NCBI GenBank assembly: GCA_900230115.1
Contig: LT907983.1
Coordinates: 2,170,001-2,234,000 of the forward strand
Reading direction: 5' to 3'
DNA: 64,000 bases
DNA from: Spirosomataceae bacterium TFI 002
GTDB taxonomy: Bacteria; Bacteroidota; Bacteroidia; Cytophagales; Spirosomataceae
In this document: piece after piece, positions 44,249 through 52,535 of the stretch
How positions within the stretch are numbered: the stretch's first letter is position 1
Layout of the letters: each line of letters begins with the position of its first letter
Translations under genes and position numbers: made by a program
The notes under the pieces: generated by a model
Told to the model about the DNA's origin: nothing
The model's input: the letters and a program-made list of their open reading frames with translations, nothing else
Databases searched by the model: none

Positions 44249-44354
44249 TGCATAGTACTGTATCATTCGCACCTTTGAATCGTCAACACGGAGTTAAAAC
44301 AAAACTCTTACCGACAGAAAAGCTATTATTTATAACATCAAAACAATTACAATT

Positions 44355-44726
44355 ATGAAAAACTATTTAAAAATCGCAGTTGCAGCTCTTTTCCTATCTA
44401 CAACAGTTGCCATGGCAAATGACAACAAAACAAACGAAGCGAAGACATTTAAAATGTCGATGTACTTTGACTCTAATGCCGAAACAATCAAAGCATTTTT
44501 TGAGAAGCAGGCAGGTGATTACCTCAGAGTTGCAATATTAGACAAGGAAGGTAGAGAGCTAACGAAAACATATTTTGGTAAGAAAGACTTAAAATCACGT
44601 CTCAACTTCGATATCAGCATGCTAGCTGATGGTGAGTACGTTTTGAAAGTAAGTAACAGTCAAGAGACCATTGAAAGGGACATAAAAATAGGCACAAGTC
44701 CTGGAGTAAGGAACTTAAGCTTTTAA
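44355..44726 (+). CDS. small secreted beta-sandwich protein
   Basis: 123 residues. A Sec signal (MKNYLKIAVAALFLSTTVAMA) precedes a single beta domain. DYLRVAILDKEGRELTKTYFG, FDISMLADGEYVLKV and a strand ending ERDIKIG resemble the fold pattern of T9SS C-terminal or Ig-like domains standing alone. No catalytic motif is visible. Its promoter appears to overlap an inverted repeat, and the next gene, convergent, is a B12-binding MerR regulator, so light- or cobalamin-dependent control is possible. A hairpin terminator follows. Confidence 0.75.
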   Translation: MKNYLKIAVAALFLSTTVAMANDNKTNEAKTFKMSMYFDSNAETIKAFFEKQAGDYLRVAILDKEGRELTKTYFGKKDLKSRLNFDISMLADGEYVLKVSNSQETIERDIKIGTSPGVRNLSF

Positions 44727-44751
44727 TACATACAGTTTGATTTAGGGTTAG

Positions 44752-44781
44752 AAAAGAGTGGTTCATTGAGCCGCTCTTTTT
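44752..44781 (+). terminator. intrinsic terminator between convergent genes
   Basis: AAAAGAGTGG pairs with CCGCTCTTTT with one G-T position and a 9-base loop, followed by a run of T. It ends the small secreted protein transcript and abuts the stop of the MerR gene. Confidence 0.75.
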
Positions 44782-45651
44782 TTATTCTGCTAAGTCCATT
44801 AATTGTCGAACATTGGCAATAACTTCCATATGATCAGGCAAATCAAAGCCTTGACCTATCACAGAATACCCAGTTACAAGTATTTTTTGCTCAGTGAAGT
44901 TGTCTCCTAGTTTCTTCAAAAAGCCATGAACATCATCTGTAAAAGTTGTTAAAGCTGAGAAAATGTAGTCTGGCTTGTGAAGGTTCACCACAAACTCCAA
45001 TTCTCCAAAAGGAAGGCTTTGCCCTAGGTAAATTACTTTATGGTTTCTTGCTCTTAGTATATAATTCCCAAATAATAAGCCTAGCTCATGGGTTTCACCT
45101 TCTGGAAGAAACAATACGAATGTTTTCGACTTTTCATCGGGCCTTACAACCTGACCATCTATCGCGACGATCATTTTTTGCCTGATAAGATTGGAAATGA
45201 AATGCTCCTGAGCTGGTCCTATGCTGCCAGTCATCCACAATGTTCCTATTCTAGCCAAAAATGGATAGACAATATTGGTGATTGTATTCTCAAACCCAAA
45301 TTGAAGAATACTTGTAGACATTACTTTTTCAAACCTTTCTTCGTCCAAATCAATCATTGCAAGCGTGAGCGAATAGATCTGATCGGGATAAGCCAAATTC
45401 TGGCTTGATATATTTACAACTTCTTTGGAAAGTTCTTCTAGAGAAAACTTTGCAATCTTACTTATCTTGAAGCCCTTGTCTCGTAATAAAGCAATGTTGA
45501 GGACAAGTTTAAGGTCATCATCATTGTAAGTTCTAAAATTGTTAAGTGTCCGCTTTGGTGTTATTATTTCATACCGCTGCTCCCAAATACGCAATGTATG
45601 AGCTTTAATTCCTGATAAGTTTTCTAGGTCTTTTATTGTATACACACTCAT
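44782..45651 (-). CDS. MerR-family regulator with cobalamin-binding domain (CarH/LitR-like)
   Basis: 289 residues. The N-terminal MerR winged helix (about 1-70) has YTIKDLENLSGIKAHTLRIWEQRY. A four-helix B12-cap domain follows with the CarH signature W-x9-E-H: Trp139 and Glu149-His150 in WMTGSIGPAQEHFISN. A Rossmann cobalamin domain carries E-x-H-x-x-G (EGETHELG), with His188 as the probable lower axial ligand. In CarH, adenosylcobalamin drives tetramer formation and DNA binding in the dark, and light breaks the Co-C bond and releases DNA. All key residues are present, so a photoreceptor role is plausible but unproven. No carotenoid genes are adjacent. Confidence 0.9.
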   Translation of the reverse strand: MSVYTIKDLENLSGIKAHTLRIWEQRYEIITPKRTLNNFRTYNDDDLKLVLNIALLRDKGFKISKIAKFSLEELSKEVVNISSQNLAYPDQIYSLTLAMIDLDEERFEKVMSTSILQFGFENTITNIVYPFLARIGTLWMTGSIGPAQEHFISNLIRQKMIVAIDGQVVRPDEKSKTFVLFLPEGETHELGLLFGNYILRARNHKVIYLGQSLPFGELEFVVNLHKPDYIFSALTTFTDDVHGFLKKLGDNFTEQKILVTGYSVIGQGFDLPDHMEVIANVRQLMDLAE

Positions 45652-45750
45652 AGATAAAGAAATTAATTCTTAGATCCTCTCAGCCTCTTGCTTCCATTGT
45701 GGAACAAACAATTAGTTCGCCAGATTATCATTTTTACTACTTTTTTTGAC

Positions 45751-47727
45751 TTAATGACCATTCTCTTGAGGTTTCAAAATAATGGCATCAACCACAAATT
45801 CTTTTTGATTTTCTAAATTTTCAATTGAAAAGGAGAAGTCTTTTTCTTGTTCTCCTTCTAACTGGGTAATGAAAACCCAATCAGCATCCTTATTGTTTAT
45901 ATATAGTTGATGATAATCTTCTTTTCCTTGCGTTTTTATCCTCACTCCTACTTTTTCGCTAAGTCCCACACCGCTTGGGAAATAGATATAGGCATCATAT
46001 TTTGAATCCTGAAGACTGTTTGAGATGAATGTAAAACTAGTATTCGCCACTTTTGTTCTCATTATACTTTTACCATATCGCCCGCTGTATTTGGTATCTC
46101 TAGACCAATTTCCCTGCATAGCAATTCCCTCGTCGTCATTATCCATGGTGATTATTCCTACTCGTCCATCAGAAGTAGGGTCAAGCTTGAGGTCTTCCTG
46201 AATTTGACTTGCCGTAACTTCATGTACATTTCCGCCATTTTCAATTGCCAAACTTGCCGCAACTCCTGCAGACTGACCCAATACCATAAATACTGGCTCC
46301 ATTCTGATTGAACCAAAAGCAATATGACTTGCCGAAAGACAAACCGGCACAATTAAATTATCGCATTCTGCTTTCTTAGGAATTATAGAGCGATAAGAAA
46401 TAGGATAAGGAGGTAGTCCACCTAGACCCTCTTGCACATCACCTTCGTTCTTAACCATCCCATCTACTACCATTCGCTGACAATTGTGGGAGTCCATTGT
46501 GTAAGCCGCAAGTCCAATACCATCTTCGGCGGTTTCTTCTCCTACACAATGTTTTTCGGTCATGACGTAATCACTTACCATTCTTCTGGCTTCACGGACG
46601 TATAGTTGCGGTGTAAAGTTGCCAAAGTCCACGAACTCGTCTTTTGGGTAACCCCAGCTTTTCATTTCTTTTCGTAAATGCTCTGGAACTCTAGGGTCGT
46701 TTCCTAAAAAGTAAAGCAGACTCTCCGTATAAAGCTTATGGTCTTTTATTATTTCTTTCCTTTCGGCATAGGTGGCGTCCGGATATTTATAATTCGCACC
46801 AATGTAGTCAGTACTAAAAGGCCCAGAATTGTTAATGTCTGTTTTTCTGCCCGGCATTGGCTGAATATGCATGTGTGCCCAATTGAGCTCCTTTGCTTGT
46901 TTTTTTTCAATGTAACGCAGCAAAAGTTCAAACCTTGTAGAATCATAACCGACGGGTCTTGTGATGGGCAGCATATTTTCTACACTGTCCGTAAGGCAAA
47001 GTCTAAAGTTATACGCCTGTAGTTTGTTATCCCCGCTTCCTCTTTCGGCTAGTTTCCCACTAGCTATCCCCCACAATAAACCGCTTTTAGGATCTCCTTT
47101 GATATTATAAGGGTCTATACCATCCATAAACTGATGCTTATCCATGAGTTGAACTCCATTAAAGTTTTCCCCATAAGTTTCATTGGATTCACGACCAATG
47201 GTATAGGAAACTCCAGCTTTCGCCATTAAATCTCCTTCGTAGCTGCAATCAATAAATACTTTTGCTGTTAAATCAAACTTGCTTCCTGCCTTGGTATCAT
47301 TCAATTCTATTGAAGTAATTCGCTTTCCAGATTTTTGTACTTTAATAATTTCATGACCAAACTTTACTTCTATTCCTGCTTTGTCTAAATAGGATTGAAA
47401 AATACCTTTGGCAACATGAGGCTCAAAAGTCCATTGTTCTAGTCGACCATAATGGTTTCCTATTTTTTGATAAAAATCTCTTGAAAGACCAGTGATTGCA
47501 TATTTATTTCCAATATCTGTTTGGCCTAAGCCTCCAGAGGTAAGTCCTCCTAAATGGTACCCAGGCTCAATGATAATGACTGTTTTTCCTTTCATCTTTG
47601 CCGAATATGCCGCCATTACGCCCGCCGAAGTGGCTCCGTAAACACATATGTCATATTGGGTATCTTCTTTTTGGCTACATGCCGAAGAAAGAAATACCAA
47701 TAACAAAACCCAATACCTCAATTTCAT
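45751..47727 (-). CDS. FAD-dependent oxidoreductase lipoprotein with golvesin-like C-terminal domain
   Basis: 658 residues from ATG 47727; 41 upstream in-frame codons overlap the AraC gene and are excluded. The lipoprotein signal is LLLVFLSSACSQ. A FAD-binding Rossmann motif follows (YDICVYGATSAGVMAAYSAKM), then the family block GGLTSGGLGQTDIGN and VFIDCSYEGDLMAKAGVSYT of FAD_oxidored proteins. The last 130 residues (from GNWSRDTKYSGRYGKS) resemble the golvesin/xanthan-lyase accessory domain, probably sugar binding. It likely oxidises a carbohydrate in the periplasm or on the surface. It is 4 bases downstream of the AraC regulator and presumably under its control. Confidence 0.85.
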   Translation of the reverse strand: MKLRYWVLLLVFLSSACSQKEDTQYDICVYGATSAGVMAAYSAKMKGKTVIIIEPGYHLGGLTSGGLGQTDIGNKYAITGLSRDFYQKIGNHYGRLEQWTFEPHVAKGIFQSYLDKAGIEVKFGHEIIKVQKSGKRITSIELNDTKAGSKFDLTAKVFIDCSYEGDLMAKAGVSYTIGRESNETYGENFNGVQLMDKHQFMDGIDPYNIKGDPKSGLLWGIASGKLAERGSGDNKLQAYNFRLCLTDSVENMLPITRPVGYDSTRFELLLRYIEKKQAKELNWAHMHIQPMPGRKTDINNSGPFSTDYIGANYKYPDATYAERKEIIKDHKLYTESLLYFLGNDPRVPEHLRKEMKSWGYPKDEFVDFGNFTPQLYVREARRMVSDYVMTEKHCVGEETAEDGIGLAAYTMDSHNCQRMVVDGMVKNEGDVQEGLGGLPPYPISYRSIIPKKAECDNLIVPVCLSASHIAFGSIRMEPVFMVLGQSAGVAASLAIENGGNVHEVTASQIQEDLKLDPTSDGRVGIITMDNDDEGIAMQGNWSRDTKYSGRYGKSIMRTKVANTSFTFISNSLQDSKYDAYIYFPSGVGLSEKVGVRIKTQGKEDYHQLYINNKDADWVFITQLEGEQEKDFSFSIENLENQKEFVVDAIILKPQENGH

Positions 47728-47731
47728 TCTT

Positions 47732-48598
47732 CTATTGTTGTAAGTATTGGTATCTGTAAGCCAATGGAGTTTGCTTTTTAAACGCCTTGAACTGCCTGTT
47801 GAAATTAGAAAGGTTGGTAAATCCACTTTCGTAAGATACTTCCGATACACTCATGTTATCGTATTGAAGCAACTTGCAAGCGTGTTCTATTCTTATTTCG
47901 TTCAAAAAAGAAGTAAAGGTTTTTCTTGTTCTCTTTTTGAAATACCTACTAAATGCCGACTCGCTCATGCTTGCAATAGAGGCAATTTCCTCCAGCGAAA
48001 TCGTCTTTTGAAAATTGTTCATCACATATTCAAAAACTCTTTTCATTCTGTCTGAGTCTGCACTATTGGTTATAACCAATGGATCAGAGGTAAGAAAATG
48101 GTACTCAGTAGTTGTACTAAGGGTTTCCAATATTTTGATAAAAGCCAATAATCGAGGCATGCCTTCCAATTCCCCTAAGCTTAGAAAATCTTCTCTCAAT
48201 TGAGCACTTACATTTTGGCTAAACTGAATTCCATGCTTCGATCTTTTGAATAATTTCAACAAATTGATGCTTTCGGGCTTATCCAAAAACTCTTTTCCAA
48301 TAAAATCTTCTTCAAAGTGAATCACAGCCGAATGGGCTTGAAGTGTACTTTCTTCCTCGTGATATCTGGGATCGCTTTTATAAAAATGAGGTAAATAAGG
48401 CCCTATCAATACCAAATCTCCTGGCTCAAACCTCGTAATACTACTTCCAATGTATTTATTTCCTTCACTTTCGAGCATCATAATTATCTCAAGTTCAGGG
48501 TGATAATGCCATGGAGTAGGGAAATAGGGTACTTTTTGATCGAAAAAGTTGAAACTACTTCCTATCGGGTTCTGAATTTTGAGTAACTGCGGTTTCAT
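47732..48598 (-). CDS. AraC-family transcriptional regulator with cupin sensor
   Basis: 288 residues. An N-terminal cupin (FPTPWHYHPELEIIMMLESEG, with metal or sugar-binding His) is followed by two C-terminal helix-turn-helix motifs (about 185-285). Those motifs read ISLEEIASIASMSESAFSRYFKK and VSEVSYESGFTNLSNFNRQFK. Such regulators usually sense sugars. It is divergent from the DUF1080 gene across a 126-base gap that has promoter boxes for both directions and an inverted repeat, and it precedes the FAD oxidoreductase. It is therefore the likely local regulator of the sugar-catabolic genes. Confidence 0.93.
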   Translation of the reverse strand: MKPQLLKIQNPIGSSFNFFDQKVPYFPTPWHYHPELEIIMMLESEGNKYIGSSITRFEPGDLVLIGPYLPHFYKSDPRYHEEESTLQAHSAVIHFEEDFIGKEFLDKPESINLLKLFKRSKHGIQFSQNVSAQLREDFLSLGELEGMPRLLAFIKILETLSTTTEYHFLTSDPLVITNSADSDRMKRVFEYVMNNFQKTISLEEIASIASMSESAFSRYFKKRTRKTFTSFLNEIRIEHACKLLQYDNMSVSEVSYESGFTNLSNFNRQFKAFKKQTPLAYRYQYLQQ

Positions 48599-48638
48599 AA
48601 TTAATGGTTGAATTTTGTCTTTTAAAAGATTTCTACGG

Positions 48639-48646
48639 CAAAAATA
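48639..48646 (-). promoter_or_regulatory. -7 promoter box TATTTTTG (minus strand)
   Basis: TAnnTTTG match on the minus strand, 40 bases upstream of the AraC start codon. Confidence 0.42.
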
Positions 48647-48669
48647 ATATTAATATGTATAAAAATAAC

Positions 48670-48685
48670 AGTAATTTATATTACT
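48670..48685. promoter_or_regulatory. candidate operator AGTAAT-TTAT-ATTACT
   Basis: Perfect 6-bp inverted repeat with a 4-base spacer, lying between the divergent AraC and DUF1080 promoters and ending 9 bases before the TAGCTTTG box. Confidence 0.4.
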
Positions 48686-48694
48686 TTATACCGT

Positions 48695-48702
48695 TAGCTT
48701 TG
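48695..48702 (+). promoter_or_regulatory. -7 promoter box TAGCTTTG
   Basis: TAnnTTTG match ending 23 bases before the ATG of the tandem DUF1080 gene. Confidence 0.45.
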
Positions 48703-48724
48703 TTTAATAATTAAAACCTCGATT

Positions 48725-50104
48725 ATGATTTTGAAAAAAGCACTGATTACCATTTTTGTTGGCCTAGCAACGTTGAGTTTTGGTCAAGTAACTAAACAAG
48801 AAAAAAGTGAAGGCTGGCAACCTCTTTTCAACGGAAAAAACTTTGACGGTTGGAAGCAATTAAATGGAGAAGCCAAATACAGAGTTGAAAATGGAGTTGT
48901 GATAGGAACAACTGTTCACGGTACTCCAAACTCTTTCATGAGCACAGAAAAAACTTATAGTGACTTTGTGCTTGAACTCGATTTAATGGTAGATAACAGC
49001 ATGAACTCTGGAGTTCAGTTTCGTAGTTTATCAAAAGCCGATTATAACAACTATCGCGTACATGGCTACCAAATGGAGATTGATCCATCTGACAGAGCTT
49101 GGTCTGGTGGTATATATGACGAAGCTCGCAGAGGCTGGCTTTATCATTTAGATCTAAACCCTCCAGCAAAAAAAGCTTTCAAGAAAGGCGAATGGAACCA
49201 CTACCGTATTGAAGCAGTAGGAAACGAGATTAGAACTTTCGTAAATGGAATCCCTTGTGCACACATTGTTGATGATTTAACTCCAGAAGGATTCATTTCG
49301 CTACAAGTTCACGGAATTCCAAAAACTGCAAAAGAAGGAACTGAAGTAAAATGGAAAAATATCAAGATTCAAACTGGCAAAGACATTAAGCGTATGCCAT
49401 GGAATGATACTCCTGTTGTGAACTTGGTTGCTAATAACCTAACAGAGACAGAAAAGCAACAAGGATACAAGTTACTTTTCAATGGTAAGAATTTCGACGG
49501 ATGGAGATCAGTAAATCAAAAAACTTGGAAAGCTGCTCGTTGGTCTGTAGAAGAAGGCGGTTTATTAACAGTTAGTCCATCAGATGGATCAGAAACTGGA
49601 AATGACATCGTTACAACTGAAAACTATGGTGCATTTGAGCTTCAGTTTGATTTCAAGCTTTCGGAAGGTGCAAACTCAGGTGTGAAATATTTTGTAAACG
49701 AAGATTTTGATACAGGTGGAAAGTCAGGAATTGGACTTGAGTATCAAGTTTTAGACGACGAAAAACACCCAGATGCTAAAATGGGCGTAGTAGGAAATAG
49801 AACTATGGCAAGTTTATACGACTTGATTCCTAGCGAAAAGCTTAATTCAAGATTTGCCAAAAAGATAGGAGAATGGAACCACGGAACTGTAGTTGTGATG
49901 CCAGATAATACTGTACAGCATTGGCTTAATGGTTTCAAGGTTGTAGAATATAAGCGTAAGAGTAACATCTTTAATGCATTAGTAGCACGTAGCAAATATG
50001 CAAAATATGATGGATTTGGAGCGGCGGATGAAGGTCCTATTTTGTTACAAGATCATGGAGATTTGGTACAATACAAAAGCATTAAAATAAGAACATTAAA
50101 ATAA
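48725..50104 (+). CDS. exported protein with two DUF1080 (3-keto-glycoside hydrolase/lyase-like) domains
   Basis: 459 residues. A Sec signal (about 1-20, ending FGQVT) precedes two copies of the concanavalin-like DUF1080 domain at about 30-220 and 245-459. They open with GWQPLFNGKNFDGWKQ and GYKLLFNGKNFDGWRS, and each has an N-SGV(Q/K) strand. Members of this family act on 3-keto sugars, cleaving 3-keto-glycosides. Two domains in one chain is unusual but seen elsewhere in the phylum. It is 7 bases upstream of a Gfo/Idh oxidoreductase, the enzyme type that would make the 3-keto substrate. Confidence 0.87.
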   Translation: MILKKALITIFVGLATLSFGQVTKQEKSEGWQPLFNGKNFDGWKQLNGEAKYRVENGVVIGTTVHGTPNSFMSTEKTYSDFVLELDLMVDNSMNSGVQFRSLSKADYNNYRVHGYQMEIDPSDRAWSGGIYDEARRGWLYHLDLNPPAKKAFKKGEWNHYRIEAVGNEIRTFVNGIPCAHIVDDLTPEGFISLQVHGIPKTAKEGTEVKWKNIKIQTGKDIKRMPWNDTPVVNLVANNLTETEKQQGYKLLFNGKNFDGWRSVNQKTWKAARWSVEEGGLLTVSPSDGSETGNDIVTTENYGAFELQFDFKLSEGANSGVKYFVNEDFDTGGKSGIGLEYQVLDDEKHPDAKMGVVGNRTMASLYDLIPSEKLNSRFAKKIGEWNHGTVVVMPDNTVQHWLNGFKVVEYKRKSNIFNALVARSKYAKYDGFGAADEGPILLQDHGDLVQYKSIKIRTLK

Positions 50105-50111
50105 TAAAAGA

Positions 50112-51449
50112 ATGAATTCAACCAGAAGAGACTTTATTAAAAAATCAATATTAGCAGGTGTCGCTACAGGAATGTCAGCAACTAGTTATGCAAAAATCAT
50201 TGGCTCCAATGACCGAGTTCGCGTAGGTTGTGTAGGTTTTTCTAATCGCCATAAGAATTCTCATGTAGGGCCTTTTGGAGCTCTAGCCAAAGAGATGAAC
50301 TTTGAAATGGTAGCAGTATCCGACATTTGGAACAAAAGAAGAGCTGAAGGAAAAGCCTTTTTAGAAAAAGAACTAGGTGGAAGCATAAAAGCATATAGAA
50401 ACAACGACGAATTATACGACTCTAAGTCTGTAGACGCCGTGTTCATGAGTACAGCAGATTTTCAACATGCATTACACACTGTACAAGCTGTAGAAGCGGG
50501 TTGCGATGTGTACGCTGAGAAACCACTTGCTGAAACAATGGAAGACAACAGAGCTGTACTTGCTGCAGTTAAAAAGTCTGGAAAAATCATACAAATAGGT
50601 TCTCAACGAAGAAGTGGTGAGAATTACCACGCTGCGGCAGACTTTATCAAGTCTGGCAAGTTTGGCCCTATCGTCATGGTAGAGCTCATGTGGAACGTAA
50701 ACCAACCAGATCGCTGGAGACTTCCTGAACTTACAAAAGATCTTAAAGAAAGTGATGTAGACTGGAAGAGATACCTCATGAACAGACCTTACGAGGCTTT
50801 TGATCCTCGTAAATACTGTGAGTATCGCTTATTCTGGCCATACTCTTCTGGAATTCCAGGACAATGGATGTCGCACCAAATTGACACCGTACACTGGTTT
50901 AGCGGACTCGCTCACCCACGTAGTGCTGTAGCCAATGGTGGTATTTACCAATGGAATGACGGTCGCACAAATGCAGATACCATGACTGTGGTATTTGATT
51001 ATGGTCCTGCAGACGACATGAGTAAAGGTTTCCAAGTTCAGTTTACTTCTCGTTTTTCTAACTCGGCAGGTGGAACAAAAGAGCTTTACTACTCTAATGG
51101 TGGTATGATCAACCTTGACACTAACGAAATCAGTAGCGAAGGTGGACTAAGAGCTAACCATGCCAACAAAATGGGACTCAAAGAAAACTTACTACCAACT
51201 ATGAAATTAGAAGGTGCTAGAGTGGAAACAGGTGCAAATACTGGTGGCGATCCACTTACATTTAACCATATCAAAAACTGGATGGAATGTGTACGTAGTC
51301 GTAGTACTCCTAATGCTCCTATTGAGGCAGGTTACCAACACTCTATTGCAAATATAATGGCAACAGCGGCTTACCGTACTGGTCTTAAAGTTACTTTCGA
51401 TGAGAAAACTCAAGAAGTAATGGCTGGCGGAAAAGCATTCAAATATTAA
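50112..51449 (+). CDS. exported Gfo/Idh/MocA-family oxidoreductase
   Basis: 445 residues. A twin-arginine signal (NSTRRDFIKKSILAGVATG) precedes a Rossmann domain (RVRVGCVGFSNRHKNSH) and the catalytic block AEKPLAETMEDNRAVL, with the conserved Lys of EKP. A C-terminal alpha/beta lid includes MSHQIDTVHWFSG, with the His expected at the active site. Exported Gfo/Idh proteins carry tightly bound NAD(P) and often oxidise glycosides at C3. It is cotranscribed with the tandem DUF1080 gene, and a strong terminator follows. Confidence 0.92.
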   Translation: MNSTRRDFIKKSILAGVATGMSATSYAKIIGSNDRVRVGCVGFSNRHKNSHVGPFGALAKEMNFEMVAVSDIWNKRRAEGKAFLEKELGGSIKAYRNNDELYDSKSVDAVFMSTADFQHALHTVQAVEAGCDVYAEKPLAETMEDNRAVLAAVKKSGKIIQIGSQRRSGENYHAAADFIKSGKFGPIVMVELMWNVNQPDRWRLPELTKDLKESDVDWKRYLMNRPYEAFDPRKYCEYRLFWPYSSGIPGQWMSHQIDTVHWFSGLAHPRSAVANGGIYQWNDGRTNADTMTVVFDYGPADDMSKGFQVQFTSRFSNSAGGTKELYYSNGGMINLDTNEISSEGGLRANHANKMGLKENLLPTMKLEGARVETGANTGGDPLTFNHIKNWMECVRSRSTPNAPIEAGYQHSIANIMATAAYRTGLKVTFDEKTQEVMAGGKAFKY

Positions 51450-51467
51450 TTCAACCTCTCTTTTATC

Positions 51468-51497
51468 AAAAGGTCTTCTCACACGAGAAGGCCTTTT
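51468..51497 (+). terminator. strong intrinsic terminator
   Basis: AAAAGGTCTTCTC (51468-51480) pairs with GAGAAGGCCTTTT (51485-51497) with one wobble, a 4-base loop and a following T-run. It ends the DUF1080-Gfo/Idh operon. Confidence 0.9.
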
Positions 51498-51529
51498 TTG
51501 TTTTAAGTCGATTGAGTTTTCATAAAAAA

Positions 51530-51561
51530 TTGAGCCTCATGATCTTCACCATGGGGCTCAA
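51530..51561 (-). terminator. intrinsic terminator of the isomerase-fold gene
   Basis: TTGAGCCTCAT (51530-51540) pairs with ATGGGGCTCAA (51551-51561) with one wobble. On the minus strand the stem is followed by six T residues, ending the gene at 51596-52489. Confidence 0.82.
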
Positions 51562-51595
51562 CTATGTATAAAGTAGTAATGATTATATCGTTTTA

Positions 51596-52489
51596 TTATA
51601 AGAACTTTTGAAGGTGCTTCTTTAGATAAATTGCACTATCAGATGCACTTTTCTTAGAGTTGTGAGCAAAATTACCTCCTTGCTCAATGTAGTAATATTC
51701 AAGCCCAGATACATTGGGATCTGGTAGTAAATCAATATAGTTTATAGATCCATTTCCTAGCTCAGTATAATCTCGTGAGGACTTATCCATGTCCTTTATA
51801 TGCCACATAACATGTCGGCCTGGCTGGTTATTGATGAGTTCTTTGAGCGAGTATTGGGAAGAGTGCATCACCCAATACATGTCTATTTGGAGTTTAACCA
51901 AAGAAGGATCAGTCTCTTTTATGATAATGTCATACCCAGTCTCTCCATCGATGTCTTCAAACTCAAAACCGTGATTGTGGTAAGCAAAACCCAGCCCAGC
52001 TTGAGTTACCTGTTCTCCAATCAAATTTAGTTTTTGAGACATTAATTTGAAGTTTTCAATCGTTCGTTGTTCTGGTGCAATCCACGGCCACGTAATGTAT
52101 TTACTATTCAAAACTTTGGCACCTTCGATGCATTGATCCACAAAACGCTGAAGCTCGTCATTGGATTTTTCCAAAAAAGGAGAAAAACCATAATGACCAC
52201 TACTAACCGATAAGTCCAAATCATCTAAAATTTGCTTGAACTCTGCGGATTTATAACCGTAATACATTCCTTTCTCCGCTTCGAAACCATAGATTTCGAA
52301 GTCCTCGTAACCCATTGACTTAAGTGCCTTTAGTGTTGCCACAGCATCTTTTGCCATTTCATCTCGGATAGAAAACAGCTGATAACCCATCTTGAATTTA
52401 GGCTGTTTTGTGTTTGAAAAAACAGGAAGTGGCAACATTGCTAATGCCCCTAAAGCCCCTGATTTCTCAATAAATTCTCTTCTATTCAT
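51596..52489 (-). CDS. exported sugar isomerase/hydratase-fold protein (AP endonuclease 2 family)
   Basis: 297 residues. A twin-arginine signal (MNRREFIEKSGALGALAML) precedes a xylose-isomerase-like TIM barrel. FKMGYQLFSIRDEM, GLGFAYHNHGFEFED, KLQIDMYWVMHS and HVMWHIKDMDKSS carry the usual His, Glu and Asp metal ligands, and YYYIEQGG ends the barrel. Exported members of this family hydrate or isomerise keto-sugar intermediates alongside DUF1080 and Gfo/Idh proteins. It is convergent with those two genes, each having its own terminator. The paralogue at 25066 is more divergent and in a different context. Confidence 0.87.
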   Translation of the reverse strand: MNRREFIEKSGALGALAMLPLPVFSNTKQPKFKMGYQLFSIRDEMAKDAVATLKALKSMGYEDFEIYGFEAEKGMYYGYKSAEFKQILDDLDLSVSSGHYGFSPFLEKSNDELQRFVDQCIEGAKVLNSKYITWPWIAPEQRTIENFKLMSQKLNLIGEQVTQAGLGFAYHNHGFEFEDIDGETGYDIIIKETDPSLVKLQIDMYWVMHSSQYSLKELINNQPGRHVMWHIKDMDKSSRDYTELGNGSINYIDLLPDPNVSGLEYYYIEQGGNFAHNSKKSASDSAIYLKKHLQKFL

Positions 52490-52535
52490 CCCTGTATTTC
52501 TTTAAAATTACCTCGATGGTTATCAACCTTATCAT

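Larger units (their letters stand above)
43779..44354. other. 576-base gap without a supported gene
   Basis: Neither strand shows a convincing coding frame. The gap contains dyads at 43785 and 44231 and repeated TTAAGATTT-like words on the minus strand around 44105-44140. The segment 43860-44230 looks like ordinary AT-rich spacer or heavily decayed sequence. Confidence 0.6.
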
